Shown in pieces: positions 9,231-17,942 of a stretch of DNA of 64,000 bases. The notes beneath the pieces were generated by a model. That model worked only from the letters and a program-made list of their open reading frames with translations. It had not been told where the DNA came from and did not search any database. The position numbers were made by a program, and so were the translations under genes. Source of the stretch: Aliidongia dinghuensis (GTDB lineage: Bacteria > Pseudomonadota > Alphaproteobacteria > ATCC43930 > CGMCC-115725); the NCBI RefSeq assembly GCF_014643535.1, contig NZ_BMJQ01000009.1:62001-126000 (forward strand). Direction: 5' to 3'. Numbering within the stretch: the stretch's first letter is position 1; each line of letters opens with the position of its first letter.

Positions 9231-10033
9231 GTGATCTCGCCGCCATCTTCCGCAGCCTGCATCAGGGGCCGACGCTGCTGCGCCTCGCCAACGCGTGGGA
9301 CGCCGGCAGCGCCCGCCTGATCGAGAGCGTCGGCGCCCCCGCGATCGCAACCACCAGCGCCGGCGTCGCCTGGGCAGAGGGTTATCCGGACGGCGACGCG
9401 CTGCCGGTCAAGGCGCTCGCCGCCGTCGTCGCGACCATCACGCGCGTCATCCGCGTGCCGCTGTCGGTCGATTTCGAGGGTGGCTATTCGCATGAGCCCG
9501 CCGGCGCGGCCGAGAACATCGCCCCGCTGCTCGACGCCGGCGCGGTCGGCATCAACATCGAGGACGGCACGGCCCCGCCGGAACTGCTCTGCAGCAAGAT
9601 CGAGGCGATCAAGCGGGTCGCCGCGGCCAAGGGCATCGACCTCTATATTAACGCCCGCACCGACGTCTATCTGCAGGGCCTGGTGCCCGAGGCTGAGCGG
9701 CTCGCCGAGACGAAGCGCCGTGCTGCCCTCTATCGCGAGGCTGGCGCCGACGGCATCTTCGCCCCGGCCGTGATCGATCCGGCGACGATTCGTGCGATCG
9801 CGGAAGCGACGCCGCTGCCGCTCAATGTGCTCGCCCGCAAGGGCCTGCCGCCCGCGGCTGAGCTGGCGCCGCTCGGCGTCCGGCGCCTCAGTGCCGGCTC
9901 GGGCATCTGCCAGGCGCTGTGGGGCCGGGCGGCCGCACTCGCCAGAGGTTTCCTCACCGACGGCGCGTCCGATCCGCTCGCCGAGGGCGCCATGATCTAT
10001 CCGGAGATCAACGCCCTGTTCCAGGGGCGCTGA
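9227..10033 (+). CDS. Isocitrate lyase / PEP mutase family protein
   Basis: The 268-residue TIM-barrel protein has the PEP mutase/ICL superfamily hallmarks: NAWDAGSARLIE near the N-terminus, the metal-binding VDFEGGY and NIEDG segments, and INARTDVYL. The strict lyase KKCGH-type loop of isocitrate lyase is absent, so it belongs with small oxaloacetate-decarboxylase, carboxyphosphonoenolpyruvate-mutase or 2-methylisocitrate-lyase-like enzymes. Its ATG overlaps the stop of the Ada-AlkA gene (ATGA), suggesting translational coupling. Its 3' end overlaps the convergent pseudouridine synthase gene by 26 bp. The exact reaction is unknown. Confidence 0.85.
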   Translation: MSDLAAIFRSLHQGPTLLRLANAWDAGSARLIESVGAPAIATTSAGVAWAEGYPDGDALPVKALAAVVATITRVIRVPLSVDFEGGYSHEPAGAAENIAPLLDAGAVGINIEDGTAPPELLCSKIEAIKRVAAAKGIDLYINARTDVYLQGLVPEAERLAETKRRAALYREAGADGIFAPAVIDPATIRAIAEATPLPLNVLARKGLPPAAELAPLGVRRLSAGSGICQALWGRAAALARGFLTDGASDPLAEGAMIYPEINALFQGR

Positions 10034-10724
10034 TCCCCCAGCCGCAAACGCTGAGCAGCGCCCGCATATGGTCCGGCGGCGGCGCCTCGGCGCTCGCCGC
10101 CGGCCGGTTTGCGCCCAGCGGCGGCAGCGCGATGCGCCGCGCCATCAGATGGAGCGGCCGATCGGCCGTGCGGCCACTGCCGTAGAACGGATCGCCGACC
10201 ATGGGCCAGCCGGCCTCGGCCGCATGGACGCGCAGCTGATGGGTCCGTCCGGTCTCGGGGGTGAGCTCGAGCCAGGCAAAGCCGGGGCATCGGCCGAGCA
10301 CGCGGAAATTCGTCACAGCCGGCTGGCCCTTGGCATCAACGACCATGCGCCAGCCGGCCTTGTCCGTCCGTTTCGCAAGCGGCAGGTCGATGCGGCCGAG
10401 ATCGGCCTCGGGCCCTCCCTCCACCACGGCCCAATAGGTCTTCTCGGCATCGCGGCCGGAAAAGGCGCGGCCGAGCCGGGTCAACGCCTTGGCATGGCGC
10501 GCCAACACGAGGCAACCCGACGTGTCGGTGTCGAGCCGGTGGGCGAGCCGCGGCACCTCGCGCCCGTCGAGCTTGAGCGCCGGCAACAGCGCTTCGAGGT
10601 CGGCCGTTGTCTTCGGCCCGGCATGGACCGGCAGGCCGGCCGGCTTGTCGATGATCAGGATGTCGGCATCGCGATAGAGCACGCGTGCCTTGAGCGCTTC
10701 CGGTGTCATGATGGGATGAAGCAT
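10008..10724 (-). CDS. RluA-family pseudouridine synthase
   Basis: This is a 238-residue protein if started at the ATG at 10724 (MLHPIMTPEALK); ATG 10709 is an alternative. The sequence shows DILIIDKPAGLPVHAGP, the catalytic motif HRLDTDTSG with Asp65, and the substrate-loop sequence ETGRTHQLRVH. These define RluA-type enzymes that isomerise uridine to pseudouridine in rRNA or tRNA. There is no S4 domain, so it resembles the short RluA/TruC-type members. It is divergent from the YjbR gene with about 44 bp between starts, and its 3' end overlaps the lyase gene. Confidence 0.9.
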   Translation of the reverse strand: MLHPIMTPEALKARVLYRDADILIIDKPAGLPVHAGPKTTADLEALLPALKLDGREVPRLAHRLDTDTSGCLVLARHAKALTRLGRAFSGRDAEKTYWAVVEGGPEADLGRIDLPLAKRTDKAGWRMVVDAKGQPAVTNFRVLGRCPGFAWLELTPETGRTHQLRVHAAEAGWPMVGDPFYGSGRTADRPLHLMARRIALPPLGANRPAASAEAPPPDHMRALLSVCGWGISAPGTGR

Positions 10725-10768
10725 GGGCCCCACCCCATATGCAACCGGCCGCGCACAATGGAGGAAAC

Positions 10769-11092
10769 ATGGCGACGGGAGACGACCTGCGCCGGCTGGC
10801 GCTGGCCCTGCCTGGCACGACCGAGGCGCCGCATTTCGACCGGACGGCATTCAAGGTCGCGCGCATCTATGTGACGCTGTCGGCCGACCGGGCGAGCGCC
10901 AATTTCAAATTGACGCCGGAGGAGCAGGAATTGAAATGCCTGACCGCACCCGACGCGTTCTCGCCCATCCCCAACGCCTGGGGTCGCCAGGGCTGGACCA
11001 CCGGTACGTTGGCGGCGCTAAGCGAGGCGGAGCTCGAAAGCGCGCTCCGTATCGCCTGGCAGGCGAGCCAGCCCCGGAAGGGCCGGCGCTAG
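10769..11092 (+). CDS. MmcQ/YjbR family DNA-binding-like protein
   Basis: The 107-residue protein matches the MmcQ/YjbR (CyaY-like fold) family: LALALPGTTEAPHFD, FKVARIYVTLS, TPEEQELKCLTAPDAF and GWTTGTLAALSEAEL. A strong GAGGAAAC site immediately before ATG 10769 fixes the start. Family members are small proteins of uncertain role, called DNA-binding only from structure. The gene is divergent from the pseudouridine synthase and its last bases overlap the convergent hypothetical gene by four. Confidence 0.85.
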   Translation: MATGDDLRRLALALPGTTEAPHFDRTAFKVARIYVTLSADRASANFKLTPEEQELKCLTAPDAFSPIPNAWGRQGWTTGTLAALSEAELESALRIAWQASQPRKGRR

Positions 11093-11475
11093 AGTGCGCC
11101 GTCGATCCGGACAACGAGCCCGTTCACGGCCGTAACGGTGCCGAACGGATCGCCGGTCGATACTGCGGCCGCGACCGCGAGCACGGCGGCGGCGAGCTGC
11201 AGGTTCTTCTCTATCGCCTCGATGTCCTTGAGCACCGCTTGGGCGGCCGTGACCTTGGCCGAGAGCGCCGCTGTCGCCGCCGCGATCTCGGGTGCCAGTC
11301 CCGCGAGTGCCAAGGCCGCCACCAGGTTGGCAGCGCCAGCGATCTGGCCCTGCGACGCCCGCAGGTCCACGAAGCTGCCGTCGAAGGGATTGGCCTGCGC
11401 CGCGATGAAATCGTCGATGGCGCCGGCATAGCCGTTCAGGCAATCGGCGAGGTCGATCAGCTCCCGTGCCGCCAT
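11089..11475 (-). CDS. Hypothetical Ala-rich helical protein
   Basis: The 128-residue protein starts at ATG 11475 behind a GGGAGGGG ribosome site. It is very alanine-rich and predicted helical (AANLVAALALAGLAPEIAAATAAL, shown in part), with a mildly hydrophobic stretch near residues 95-110. I do not recognise the family. It lies 13 bp downstream of the lipoprotein gene on the same strand and is probably co-transcribed. The absence of a signal peptide and the hydrophilic start suggest a cytoplasmic partner, but this is a guess. Confidence 0.6.
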   Translation of the reverse strand: MAARELIDLADCLNGYAGAIDDFIAAQANPFDGSFVDLRASQGQIAGAANLVAALALAGLAPEIAAATAALSAKVTAAQAVLKDIEAIEKNLQLAAAVLAVAAAVSTGDPFGTVTAVNGLVVRIDGAL

Positions 11476-11488
11476 GTTTCCCCTCCCA

Positions 11489-12316
11489 TCATTTGAAGAC
11501 GAGCTTCGACGCGCTCTGGATTTCCGCCTGATAGCCGGCGAGCAGCGCGGAGACCGTCGCGAGATCGAGCCGGTCGACATTGTCGTAGAGGATCTTCTGG
11601 CCGCTGCAGACCTTGTCGAGCGCGGTCGCGAGCGCCGTCGCCTTCTGCTGATTCAAGGCGAAGCCCGCTGCCTCCTGGTTCGCGAGCGCCGCCATGAGCA
11701 CGCTGCCGCGGATGTCGTTCGCCGGTCCCGGGATGCGCGCGTAATAGGCCTTGGCGGCCAGGCCGTCGGCCTTCCAGGCCTCGGCGACCGCGCGCGCCGC
11801 GGTAGCGAGGTCGGTGCAGAGCACCATCACGTCCGGATTGGCGCCGCGGATCAGGTCGCCGACCTCGCGGTTGCGCCAGGCGTCGAGCGGCGCCGACACG
11901 AGGAACTGCAGCAGGCTGCCGGCCGGGGCCGTACCCGCGCCGGGGACCGCACCCGGCGTGCCGATGGACCCGGCCGCGTCCTTGACGTCGATCAGCGTAC
12001 CCGACGCGAGATTGCCGAGCACGGTCAGATAGAGCGACAGGACCTTGAGACCCGCGGCGTCGCCGGCCGCAAGGCCCGCGGCCTTCGCGTAGCGCACTTC
12101 GGCCGCCTGCCGGAGCTGGAGATCGGTCGGGCTTGGACGATCGCTCGGCGGCACGGCGAGGCGCACTGCGTTCGCCTCCGCCGCGACATAGCCGTCGAAC
12201 ACGTCCGTGCCGCCTGCAATCTCGGCACCGCTCTTCGCGAAATTGGCGACCGGCGTCAAATCCGTGCAAGCGGCGAGGAGGGTCAGCGGCAGGATTGATT
12301 TCGCGAGACTGCGCAT
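11489..12316 (-). CDS. Hypothetical lipoprotein
   Basis: Starting at ATG 12316, the 275-residue protein has a lipoprotein signal (ILPLTLLAAC, Cys lipidation about residue 17) followed by an Ala-rich, mostly helical mature part. It should be anchored in the inner or outer membrane; no Asp follows the Cys, so outer-membrane sorting is possible. The family is not recognised. It is the first gene of a two-gene unit with the Ala-rich protein behind it. Confidence 0.7.
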   Translation of the reverse strand: MRSLAKSILPLTLLAACTDLTPVANFAKSGAEIAGGTDVFDGYVAAEANAVRLAVPPSDRPSPTDLQLRQAAEVRYAKAAGLAAGDAAGLKVLSLYLTVLGNLASGTLIDVKDAAGSIGTPGAVPGAGTAPAGSLLQFLVSAPLDAWRNREVGDLIRGANPDVMVLCTDLATAARAVAEAWKADGLAAKAYYARIPGPANDIRGSVLMAALANQEAAGFALNQQKATALATALDKVCSGQKILYDNVDRLDLATVSALLAGYQAEIQSASKLVFK

Positions 12317-12359
12317 GTGCTTGACGCCCGGAAGTTGAACGCGATCAATAGCACAGCGC

Positions 12360-12422
12360 GGGCTTGCAAGCCCATGCCCGCGCGCTCGCACGTTCAAAAC
12401 CCGATGGTGGTAGGCTAGCCTA
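12360..12422. promoter_or_regulatory. Paired palindromes between the lipoprotein and histidine kinase genes
   Basis: Two perfect inverted repeats sit in the 260-bp divergent gap: a 14-bp palindrome gggcttgcaagccc at 12360-12373, embedded in a larger GC-rich inverted repeat, and a 12-bp palindrome taggctagccta at 12411-12422. They could be operators or cruciform/RNA hairpins. No convincing -35/-10 pair is visible with them. Confidence 0.35.
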
Positions 12423-12576
12423 GGCGCGGCTGCGATCGGCCTTTCCTTTCGGGTCGCCGCCATCCCGGTGCGCCCCGCGCATGCAACGCGTCATCTTGCC
12501 GGGGCCTTCGGGGACGAAATTCAACGCTCGATTAGCCTATTGCGTGCGATTCTTTTCGGGGAAGGCAGGTACAGGC

Positions 12577-15276
12577 ATGATCAGCAGCCCGGGCGATCGA
12601 CGACATACACCACACAGCGTTCGCTTCGCGGGCAGTCTGGTGCTGGTTGCGGTTGCCTATTATCTGGCGGCCCGTGCGGGCTTGCAGCTGCAGTTCCAAT
12701 CGTCCCAGGCGACCCCGGTGTGGCCGCCGTCCGGCGTGGCCCTCGCAAGTTTCCTGCGGCTCGGCACCCGGGCCGCCGGGCCGGTGTTCGTCGGCGCCTT
12801 CCTTGCCAACATGGCCGATTTCTTCGTCAAGGCCGGGGCCGGGTCACTCGTCGACGCGGATGATCTCGTCCGGCATTTCTCGGCCCATCCCCTTGAGATC
12901 GCCGTCAGCGGCGCGATCGGCGTCGGCAACATGCTGGAAGCGGCGGTGGCGCATCTGATGATCCGCCGCCTGGTCCCGGGCGGCGATTTCGGCGGCAGCG
13001 TGCGCGGCGTGCTCCTCTTCGTGCTCTCCGCGCTCGTCGGCTGCCTCGTCAGCAGCACCATCGGCGTCTCGACTCTCTTCGCGGGCTCCTACCTGCCTGC
13101 TCCGGTCGTCCGAACCGTCTGGCTCACCTGGTGGTTGGGCGACGTCACCGGCATGCTGATCCTGGCGCCGGCCATCGTCATCTGGGCGGGCGGCATTCAG
13201 CGCCCCGCCGCCTGGCGGCCGGCACTGGAGATCCTGCCGGCCCTGCTGGTCGCGAGCCTCGCCGCCATGGTCTTCGACGCCTGGCTCGGGGCGACCGCCA
13301 GCAAGGCGCTCGCCTATGCGTTCATCCCGCTCCTGTTGTGGATCGAGGTTCGGTTCGGCAATGGAGCCGGCAGCCTCGGCGTCGCCATCATCTCCGTGAT
13401 CGCGGTGACCGCCACGGTCTATGGCCGAGGCCCGTTCGCGGACGAGCCGCAGAATGATGCGCTCCTCGACCTGCAGAGCTTCGTCGCGGTGGTCGCCGTC
13501 ACCACCGCGCTGCTGAGCGCGGCACTCCGAGAGCGCACCCGGGCCGTTGCCGCGCTCAGGGAGGCCCACAGGACCCTGGAGCAGCGCGTCGAGCAGCGGA
13601 CCGATCAGCTGGCGCGCGCCAACGAAGAGCTGCTGGCCGCGACCGAGCAATCCCGCCAGATCCAGGCGGCGCTCGCCCGCAGCAAGGAGGACTACAAGGG
13701 GCTCTATGTCCGCACACCCGCCCTGATGCATTCGATCGATACTGACGGGCGGCTGCTCAGCGTCAGCGATCACTGGCTCTCGACGCTGGGATACAGCCGC
13801 GAAGAGGTTATCGGCCGCCGCTCGACCGAGTTCCTGACCGAAGAATCCCGCCGGTATGCGCGCGAGGTCGTGCTGCCCGAGTTCTTTCGCACCGGCGTCT
13901 GCATGGACATCCCCTATCAGCTGATCCGCAAGGACGGCAGCCTGATCGACGTGCTGCTGTCCGGCGTCGGCGAGCGGGATCAGAGCGGGCGGATCGTGCG
14001 TTCGCTCGCGGTCATGGTCGACGTCACCGAGCGCAACCGCGCGGAAGCAGCTCTGCGGGCGAGCGAGGCCCGCCTGCTCGAGGAGAAGAGCCGCGCCGAG
14101 GATGCGAGCCGGGCGAAGTCGGAGTTCCTCGCGAACATGAGCCACGAGATCCGCACGCCGTTGAACGGTGTCATCGGGCTCGCCGACCTGCTGCTCGGCT
14201 CGGAACTCACCGAGACGCAGCGCCGGCACGCGAACCTGCTCAAGGATTCCGGCAAGTCACTGCTGGCGATCCTGAACGACATTCTCGACCTGTCGAAGAT
14301 CGAGAGCGGCAAGGTCGAGCTCGCAAGCGTGTCGATGAGCTTGGGCGGCGTCGCCGAAGCCGCCATGGCGATCGTCAGGCCCCAGGGCGAGGCGAAGGGC
14401 CTGACGCTCGAGCTGGAGCTCGCGGACGATCTGCCGCCCTGGACGCTCGGCGATCCGATCCGCCTGCGCCAAGTGCTGCTCAACCTCCTGAGCAACGCCG
14501 TCAAATTCACGGAGCGCGGCCTGGTGCGGCTCTCCGTCGCCATGCGGCCGGCAGAAGCCAGCCTCGCCGTTCATTTCACTGTGACCGACACGGGCATCGG
14601 CGTGCCGACGGATCGGCGCCATCTTCTGTTCGAGAATTTTTCCCAAGTCGACCGCTCGATCCATCGGCGCTTCGGCGGCACCGGCCTCGGCCTCGCCATT
14701 TCCAAGCGGCTGGTCGAAGGCATGGGCGGCGAGATCGGCTTCACCAGCAACGACGAGGGACATGGCAGCGTCTTCTGGTTCATGCTGCCGGTACGCGCGG
14801 CCGCCTCGCCGACGCCCTCGATCTTGTCGCCCAGCGCCGGCGCCGCCGCCCGACCGCTGCGGATCCTGGTCGCCGAGGATATCCCGATCAATCAGCTGGT
14901 CGTGGAAGCGACGCTGACCGCCGCCGGACATGAGGTCGCCCTTGCGGCGAACGGCACCGAGGCGGTCCGGACACTCGCCGCCGGCGCGTTCGACCTCGTA
15001 CTGATGGACGTCGAGATGCCCGAGATGGACGGCATGGCGGCCACCCGCGCGATCCGTGCGCTCGACGGCGCGTGCGCGCGGGTCCCGATCATCGCGCTGA
15101 CGGCCAACGCCATGGACGAGCAGATCCGCCTGTGCCGCGCCTCCGGCATGGACGACCATCTCGCAAAGCCGATCGATCGCGAGCAACTGCTTGCCATGGT
15201 CGACAAATGGGTGCCCCCCGACTCCCGGCAGGAAACGCATTCGACGGCCCGCGCCGGCGGATCCGCCGCCGACTGA
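12577..15276 (+). CDS. MASE1-PAS hybrid histidine kinase with receiver domain
   Basis: This 899-residue membrane kinase has an N-terminal MASE1 sensor of about eight transmembrane helices (about 15-300, with ATPVWPPSGVALA typical of MASE1). A coiled coil (about 315-370) and a PAS domain (about 375-490) follow. The HisKA domain has phospho-acceptor His523 in SHEIRTPLNG, then HATPase_c (NLLSNAVKFTE, DTGIGV, GTGLGLAISK) and a receiver domain with Asp811 in VLMDVEMPEMDG. It should autophosphorylate and pass phosphate to its own receiver, then through an unlinked HPt protein. The ATG at 12577 is preferred over ATG 12481 because it sits closer to MASE1 and has a GGAAGGCAGG stretch upstream. No partner gene lies beside it. 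Confidence 0.93.
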   Translation: MISSPGDRRHTPHSVRFAGSLVLVAVAYYLAARAGLQLQFQSSQATPVWPPSGVALASFLRLGTRAAGPVFVGAFLANMADFFVKAGAGSLVDADDLVRHFSAHPLEIAVSGAIGVGNMLEAAVAHLMIRRLVPGGDFGGSVRGVLLFVLSALVGCLVSSTIGVSTLFAGSYLPAPVVRTVWLTWWLGDVTGMLILAPAIVIWAGGIQRPAAWRPALEILPALLVASLAAMVFDAWLGATASKALAYAFIPLLLWIEVRFGNGAGSLGVAIISVIAVTATVYGRGPFADEPQNDALLDLQSFVAVVAVTTALLSAALRERTRAVAALREAHRTLEQRVEQRTDQLARANEELLAATEQSRQIQAALARSKEDYKGLYVRTPALMHSIDTDGRLLSVSDHWLSTLGYSREEVIGRRSTEFLTEESRRYAREVVLPEFFRTGVCMDIPYQLIRKDGSLIDVLLSGVGERDQSGRIVRSLAVMVDVTERNRAEAALRASEARLLEEKSRAEDASRAKSEFLANMSHEIRTPLNGVIGLADLLLGSELTETQRRHANLLKDSGKSLLAILNDILDLSKIESGKVELASVSMSLGGVAEAAMAIVRPQGEAKGLTLELELADDLPPWTLGDPIRLRQVLLNLLSNAVKFTERGLVRLSVAMRPAEASLAVHFTVTDTGIGVPTDRRHLLFENFSQVDRSIHRRFGGTGLGLAISKRLVEGMGGEIGFTSNDEGHGSVFWFMLPVRAAASPTPSILSPSAGAAARPLRILVAEDIPINQLVVEATLTAAGHEVALAANGTEAVRTLAAGAFDLVLMDVEMPEMDGMAATRAIRALDGACARVPIIALTANAMDEQIRLCRASGMDDHLAKPIDREQLLAMVDKWVPPDSRQETHSTARAGGSAAD

Positions 15277-15427
15277 GTTTCCCGCCGGGGAACGCCGATC
15301 AGCACGCTGTCATGGCCGCACCAATCCCCCCGGGACACGACACCTGCGCGGGGATGACGGAGAGTTGAAGGTGCCAACACCGGATCGCGCGCGTTCCGGT
15401 TAAGCTGTCAGCGCCCTCCAAGTTGCG

Positions 15428-15871
15428 CTATTGATTGATCTCGGGCTCGACGAGCCTTGCCAGGTTTCGCAGTGACTCCTGCCAGCCGAGATAGCAGGCC
15501 TCGGGCGGAATGACGTCCGGGATGCCGGCCTGCACGATATCGAGCTCGGTGCCGACCGATACCTTTTTCAGCGTCACCGTCACCTCAATGTCGCCGGACA
15601 GGTTGGGATCGTCGAATTTGTCGGTGTAGCGCAGCCGCTCGCCCGGAACGAGCTCGACATATTCGCCGCCAAACGCGTGGCTTTTGCCCGTCGTGAAGTT
15701 CCGGAAGGACATTTTGAACGTACCGCCGACTTTCGGTTCCAGATGATGCACGGTGCAGGCAAACCCGTTGGGCGGGAGCCATTTCGCGAGCGCGTCCGCC
15801 TCGAGGAACGCGCGATAGACTTTCTCTGGGCTGGTCGCCAGCACGCGGTGCAGGCGTACGGTGTTGGGCAT
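15428..15871 (-). CDS. SRPBCC (AHSA1-like) domain protein
   Basis: The 147-residue protein starts at ATG 15871 with MPNTVRLHRVLATSPEKVYRAFLEADALAKW, the usual opening of AHSA1/START-like SRPBCC proteins (shown in part in KVYRAFLEADALAKWLPP). The GGTFKMSF and GWQESLRNLARLVE segments fit the family. These cytoplasmic proteins form a hydrophobic ligand pocket; the ligand is unknown. It is 44 bp downstream of a YciI gene on the same strand, a pairing seen in many proteobacteria. Confidence 0.85.
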   Translation of the reverse strand: MPNTVRLHRVLATSPEKVYRAFLEADALAKWLPPNGFACTVHHLEPKVGGTFKMSFRNFTTGKSHAFGGEYVELVPGERLRYTDKFDDPNLSGDIEVTVTLKKVSVGTELDIVQAGIPDVIPPEACYLGWQESLRNLARLVEPEINQ

Positions 15872-15915
15872 GCTCGTTTCTCCTTTTGAACCGAGGAAAC
15901 GGATGTTGCCGCCAG

Positions 15916-16281
15916 TCAGGCGCCTGGTATCGGCAGAACCGGCATGATCTCCACGGACTCGCCCGGGAAGATCGTGAAGTGAGGATGCTTCTCGAACAGC
16001 CGGGCAGCCGCCTCGTGCGACTCCGCCCTCACGACCACGAAGGCGCCCATCTCGTTGCTCACGTCCGCGATGCCGTGTTCGGTGATCTTCTTCGTCTTGC
16101 CGAGCGGCCCGCCCATGGCGGAAATCACCGCGTGGTGCTTCTCCGCCCAGGCTTTCCAGGCGGCCATGCCCTCCTGCTCCTTGGCGCGCCGCTCGGCTTC
16201 GGGAAGGGCCGTCCACGCCTTCCAGCGTGGGCTGGCTTTGCTGCCGAGGAAGATGGCGAGGTAGGTGTCGTTCGTGGTCAT
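15916..16281 (-). CDS. YciI family protein
   Basis: The 121-residue protein (MTTNDTYLAIFLGS start) matches the YCII/DGPF-like alpha-beta barrel family: EHGIADVSNEMGAFVVV and EAARLFEKHPHFTIFPG, with the conserved histidine in KHPHF. Family members are small, often dimeric enzymes or partners with unknown substrates. It lies first in a two-gene unit with the SRPBCC gene, and a 228-bp gap separates it from the divergent exporter gene. Confidence 0.85.
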   Translation of the reverse strand: MTTNDTYLAIFLGSKASPRWKAWTALPEAERRAKEQEGMAAWKAWAEKHHAVISAMGGPLGKTKKITEHGIADVSNEMGAFVVVRAESHEAAARLFEKHPHFTIFPGESVEIMPVLPIPGA

Positions 16282-16509
16282 GCGGTTTCCTTTCCTCCGC
16301 GGATTGCGGGCTGAAGCAAGAGTTCAATCGAGCGGCGCGGGTGATCGACGCTCGCGGGCGGCAATATCTGCGCGATCCACCTCCTGAGGACGAACGAGGC
16401 TTAGCCAGCCCGACACGCAATCTCAGATTTTTTGACTTCCACTCGCCCCCTTTGCCGCCAGGTGCCCTTCCTCTAGGATGACGGGCAACGACCGCCAGAG
16501 TCCCGCCCC

Positions 16510-17397
16510 ATGTCCGTCGCCCTGCCCCGCCCCGCCAGCGCCCACCAGAACGGCGCCGGCATCGCCTCCATGCTGCTGGCGGTGCTGCTCTACGGCCTGA
16601 TGGACGCGCTCATCAAGCTCGAGGCCGGGCGCTATCCGGTCATCGAGGTCGTGTTCTTCCGCAGCCTGTTCGCCCTCATCCCGCTCACCTGGCTGGTCAT
16701 GCGCAACGGCGGCTGGCCGGCGCTCCGCACGCGCCAGCCCGGGCTGCAGCTGGTGCGCGCGATTACCGGTTTCATCTCGCTCTTCTGCTTCTTCCAGGCC
16801 TTCGCGCTGATGCCGCTCGCCGATGTGGTGGCGATCGGCTTCGCCGCACCGATCTTCATCACCGCGCTGTCGGTACCGCTCCTGGGCGAACAGGTCGGCT
16901 GGCGGCGCTGGTCGGCCGTGCTCGCCGGCTTCGCCGGCGTGATGGTCATGGTCCGGCCTGGCGCCGGCGTGTTCGACCTCGCCGCCGGCATAGCGCTCAT
17001 CGCCACGCTCACCTACGCGCTCTCGATCATCGTGATCCGCCGGCTCTCGACGACCGACGGCAGCGCGGCAACCGTCGCCTCCTTCACCTGCTTCGCCGTG
17101 CTGGGCGCCGGCGTGATGCTGCCGTTCTGCTGGGTGATGCCGGCGTTTGAGGACTGGCTGCTGCTGGCGGCGGCGGGCCTGCTCGGCGGCGCCGGCCAGA
17201 TCGCCTTCACCCGCGCCTTTGCGCTGGCACCGCCGGTCGTGGTGGCGCCGTTCGACTATGCCAACATGCTGCTCGCGACGGCCCTCGGCTATATGATCTG
17301 GGGCGACGTGCCGACCGCGCCGGTGTTCGTCGGTGCCGCCCTCGTCATCGCCAGCGGGCTCTATATCGTCTATCGCGAGGCGATCCGAGGCGGCTGA
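16510..17397 (+). CDS. EamA/DMT family transporter
   Basis: The 295-residue protein has ten predicted transmembrane helices arranged as two EamA repeats. Recognisable parts include YGLMDALIKLEAGRYPVIEVVFFRS and the glycine-rich loop EQVGWRRWSAVLAGFAGVMVMVRPG (fragments). It belongs to the drug/metabolite transporter superfamily of the inner membrane and probably exports a small metabolite or amino acid. The substrate is not predictable. The gene appears monocistronic. Confidence 0.88.
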   Translation: MSVALPRPASAHQNGAGIASMLLAVLLYGLMDALIKLEAGRYPVIEVVFFRSLFALIPLTWLVMRNGGWPALRTRQPGLQLVRAITGFISLFCFFQAFALMPLADVVAIGFAAPIFITALSVPLLGEQVGWRRWSAVLAGFAGVMVMVRPGAGVFDLAAGIALIATLTYALSIIVIRRLSTTDGSAATVASFTCFAVLGAGVMLPFCWVMPAFEDWLLLAAAGLLGGAGQIAFTRAFALAPPVVVAPFDYANMLLATALGYMIWGDVPTAPVFVGAALVIASGLYIVYREAIRGG

Positions 17398-17424
17398 ACG
17401 GCCTGAGCTGGTGCGGCCGCAAGT

Positions 17425-17913
17425 CTAAATGCGTTCCGCCGGCAGAGGATTTAACACCGCTCTAATAGCAGAAGCGTCGTCCGAGAGCTTTCTGACGCGG
17501 GCGCTATGGAAGATGATGGACATCCTGAAGCACCCGGTTTCGAGCGTCATCGCGAACATTGGCTTACCCAGGCGCGCGGACCATTGCACGGCTAAAGGAT
17601 CATTGTCGGGCGCCTCAATCCCTGGATAGGCAAACGAGTTAGCACCCCATACGAAGCCGTCGGGCATACCCGCGGCCTGCCATGCATCGCCGTCGGTGAA
17701 AGAATCGTCCCAGGAAACCGACCAGAGATCATCACGCACCGCCGTCTGGTAACGATGCTCAACCACGTGGGTAAGCGTGAGTTCATAAATACCCATCGCC
17801 TGAAGAATTAGAACATAGTCGCGGCCATGCTGTGCAAATCCATGGTGCAGCACGCCGAAATCAAATTCAGGCAGCCATTCTCGCATAGGCTGCCGCAACG
17901 GATGTTCCGCCAT
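17425..17913 (-). CDS. YxiG-like domain protein
   Basis: The 162-residue protein starts at ATG 17913. The segment FDFGVLHHGFAQHGRDYVL followed by a beta-rich region with ELTLTHVVEHRYQTAV resembles YxiG-like proteins, small soluble proteins known from Bacillus and actinobacteria and rarely from alphaproteobacteria. Function is unknown. It sits 29 bp after the AcuI gene on the same strand but has lower GC than its neighbours (for example the bases around 17700-17850), which suggests separate acquisition. The family assignment is from memory of the motif and is moderate. Confidence 0.55.
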   Translation of the reverse strand: MAEHPLRQPMREWLPEFDFGVLHHGFAQHGRDYVLILQAMGIYELTLTHVVEHRYQTAVRDDLWSVSWDDSFTDGDAWQAAGMPDGFVWGANSFAYPGIEAPDNDPLAVQWSARLGKPMFAMTLETGCFRMSIIFHSARVRKLSDDASAIRAVLNPLPAERI

Positions 17914-17942
17914 AGTGCTGCGCCTTTTCGATTGGCCGTTGC

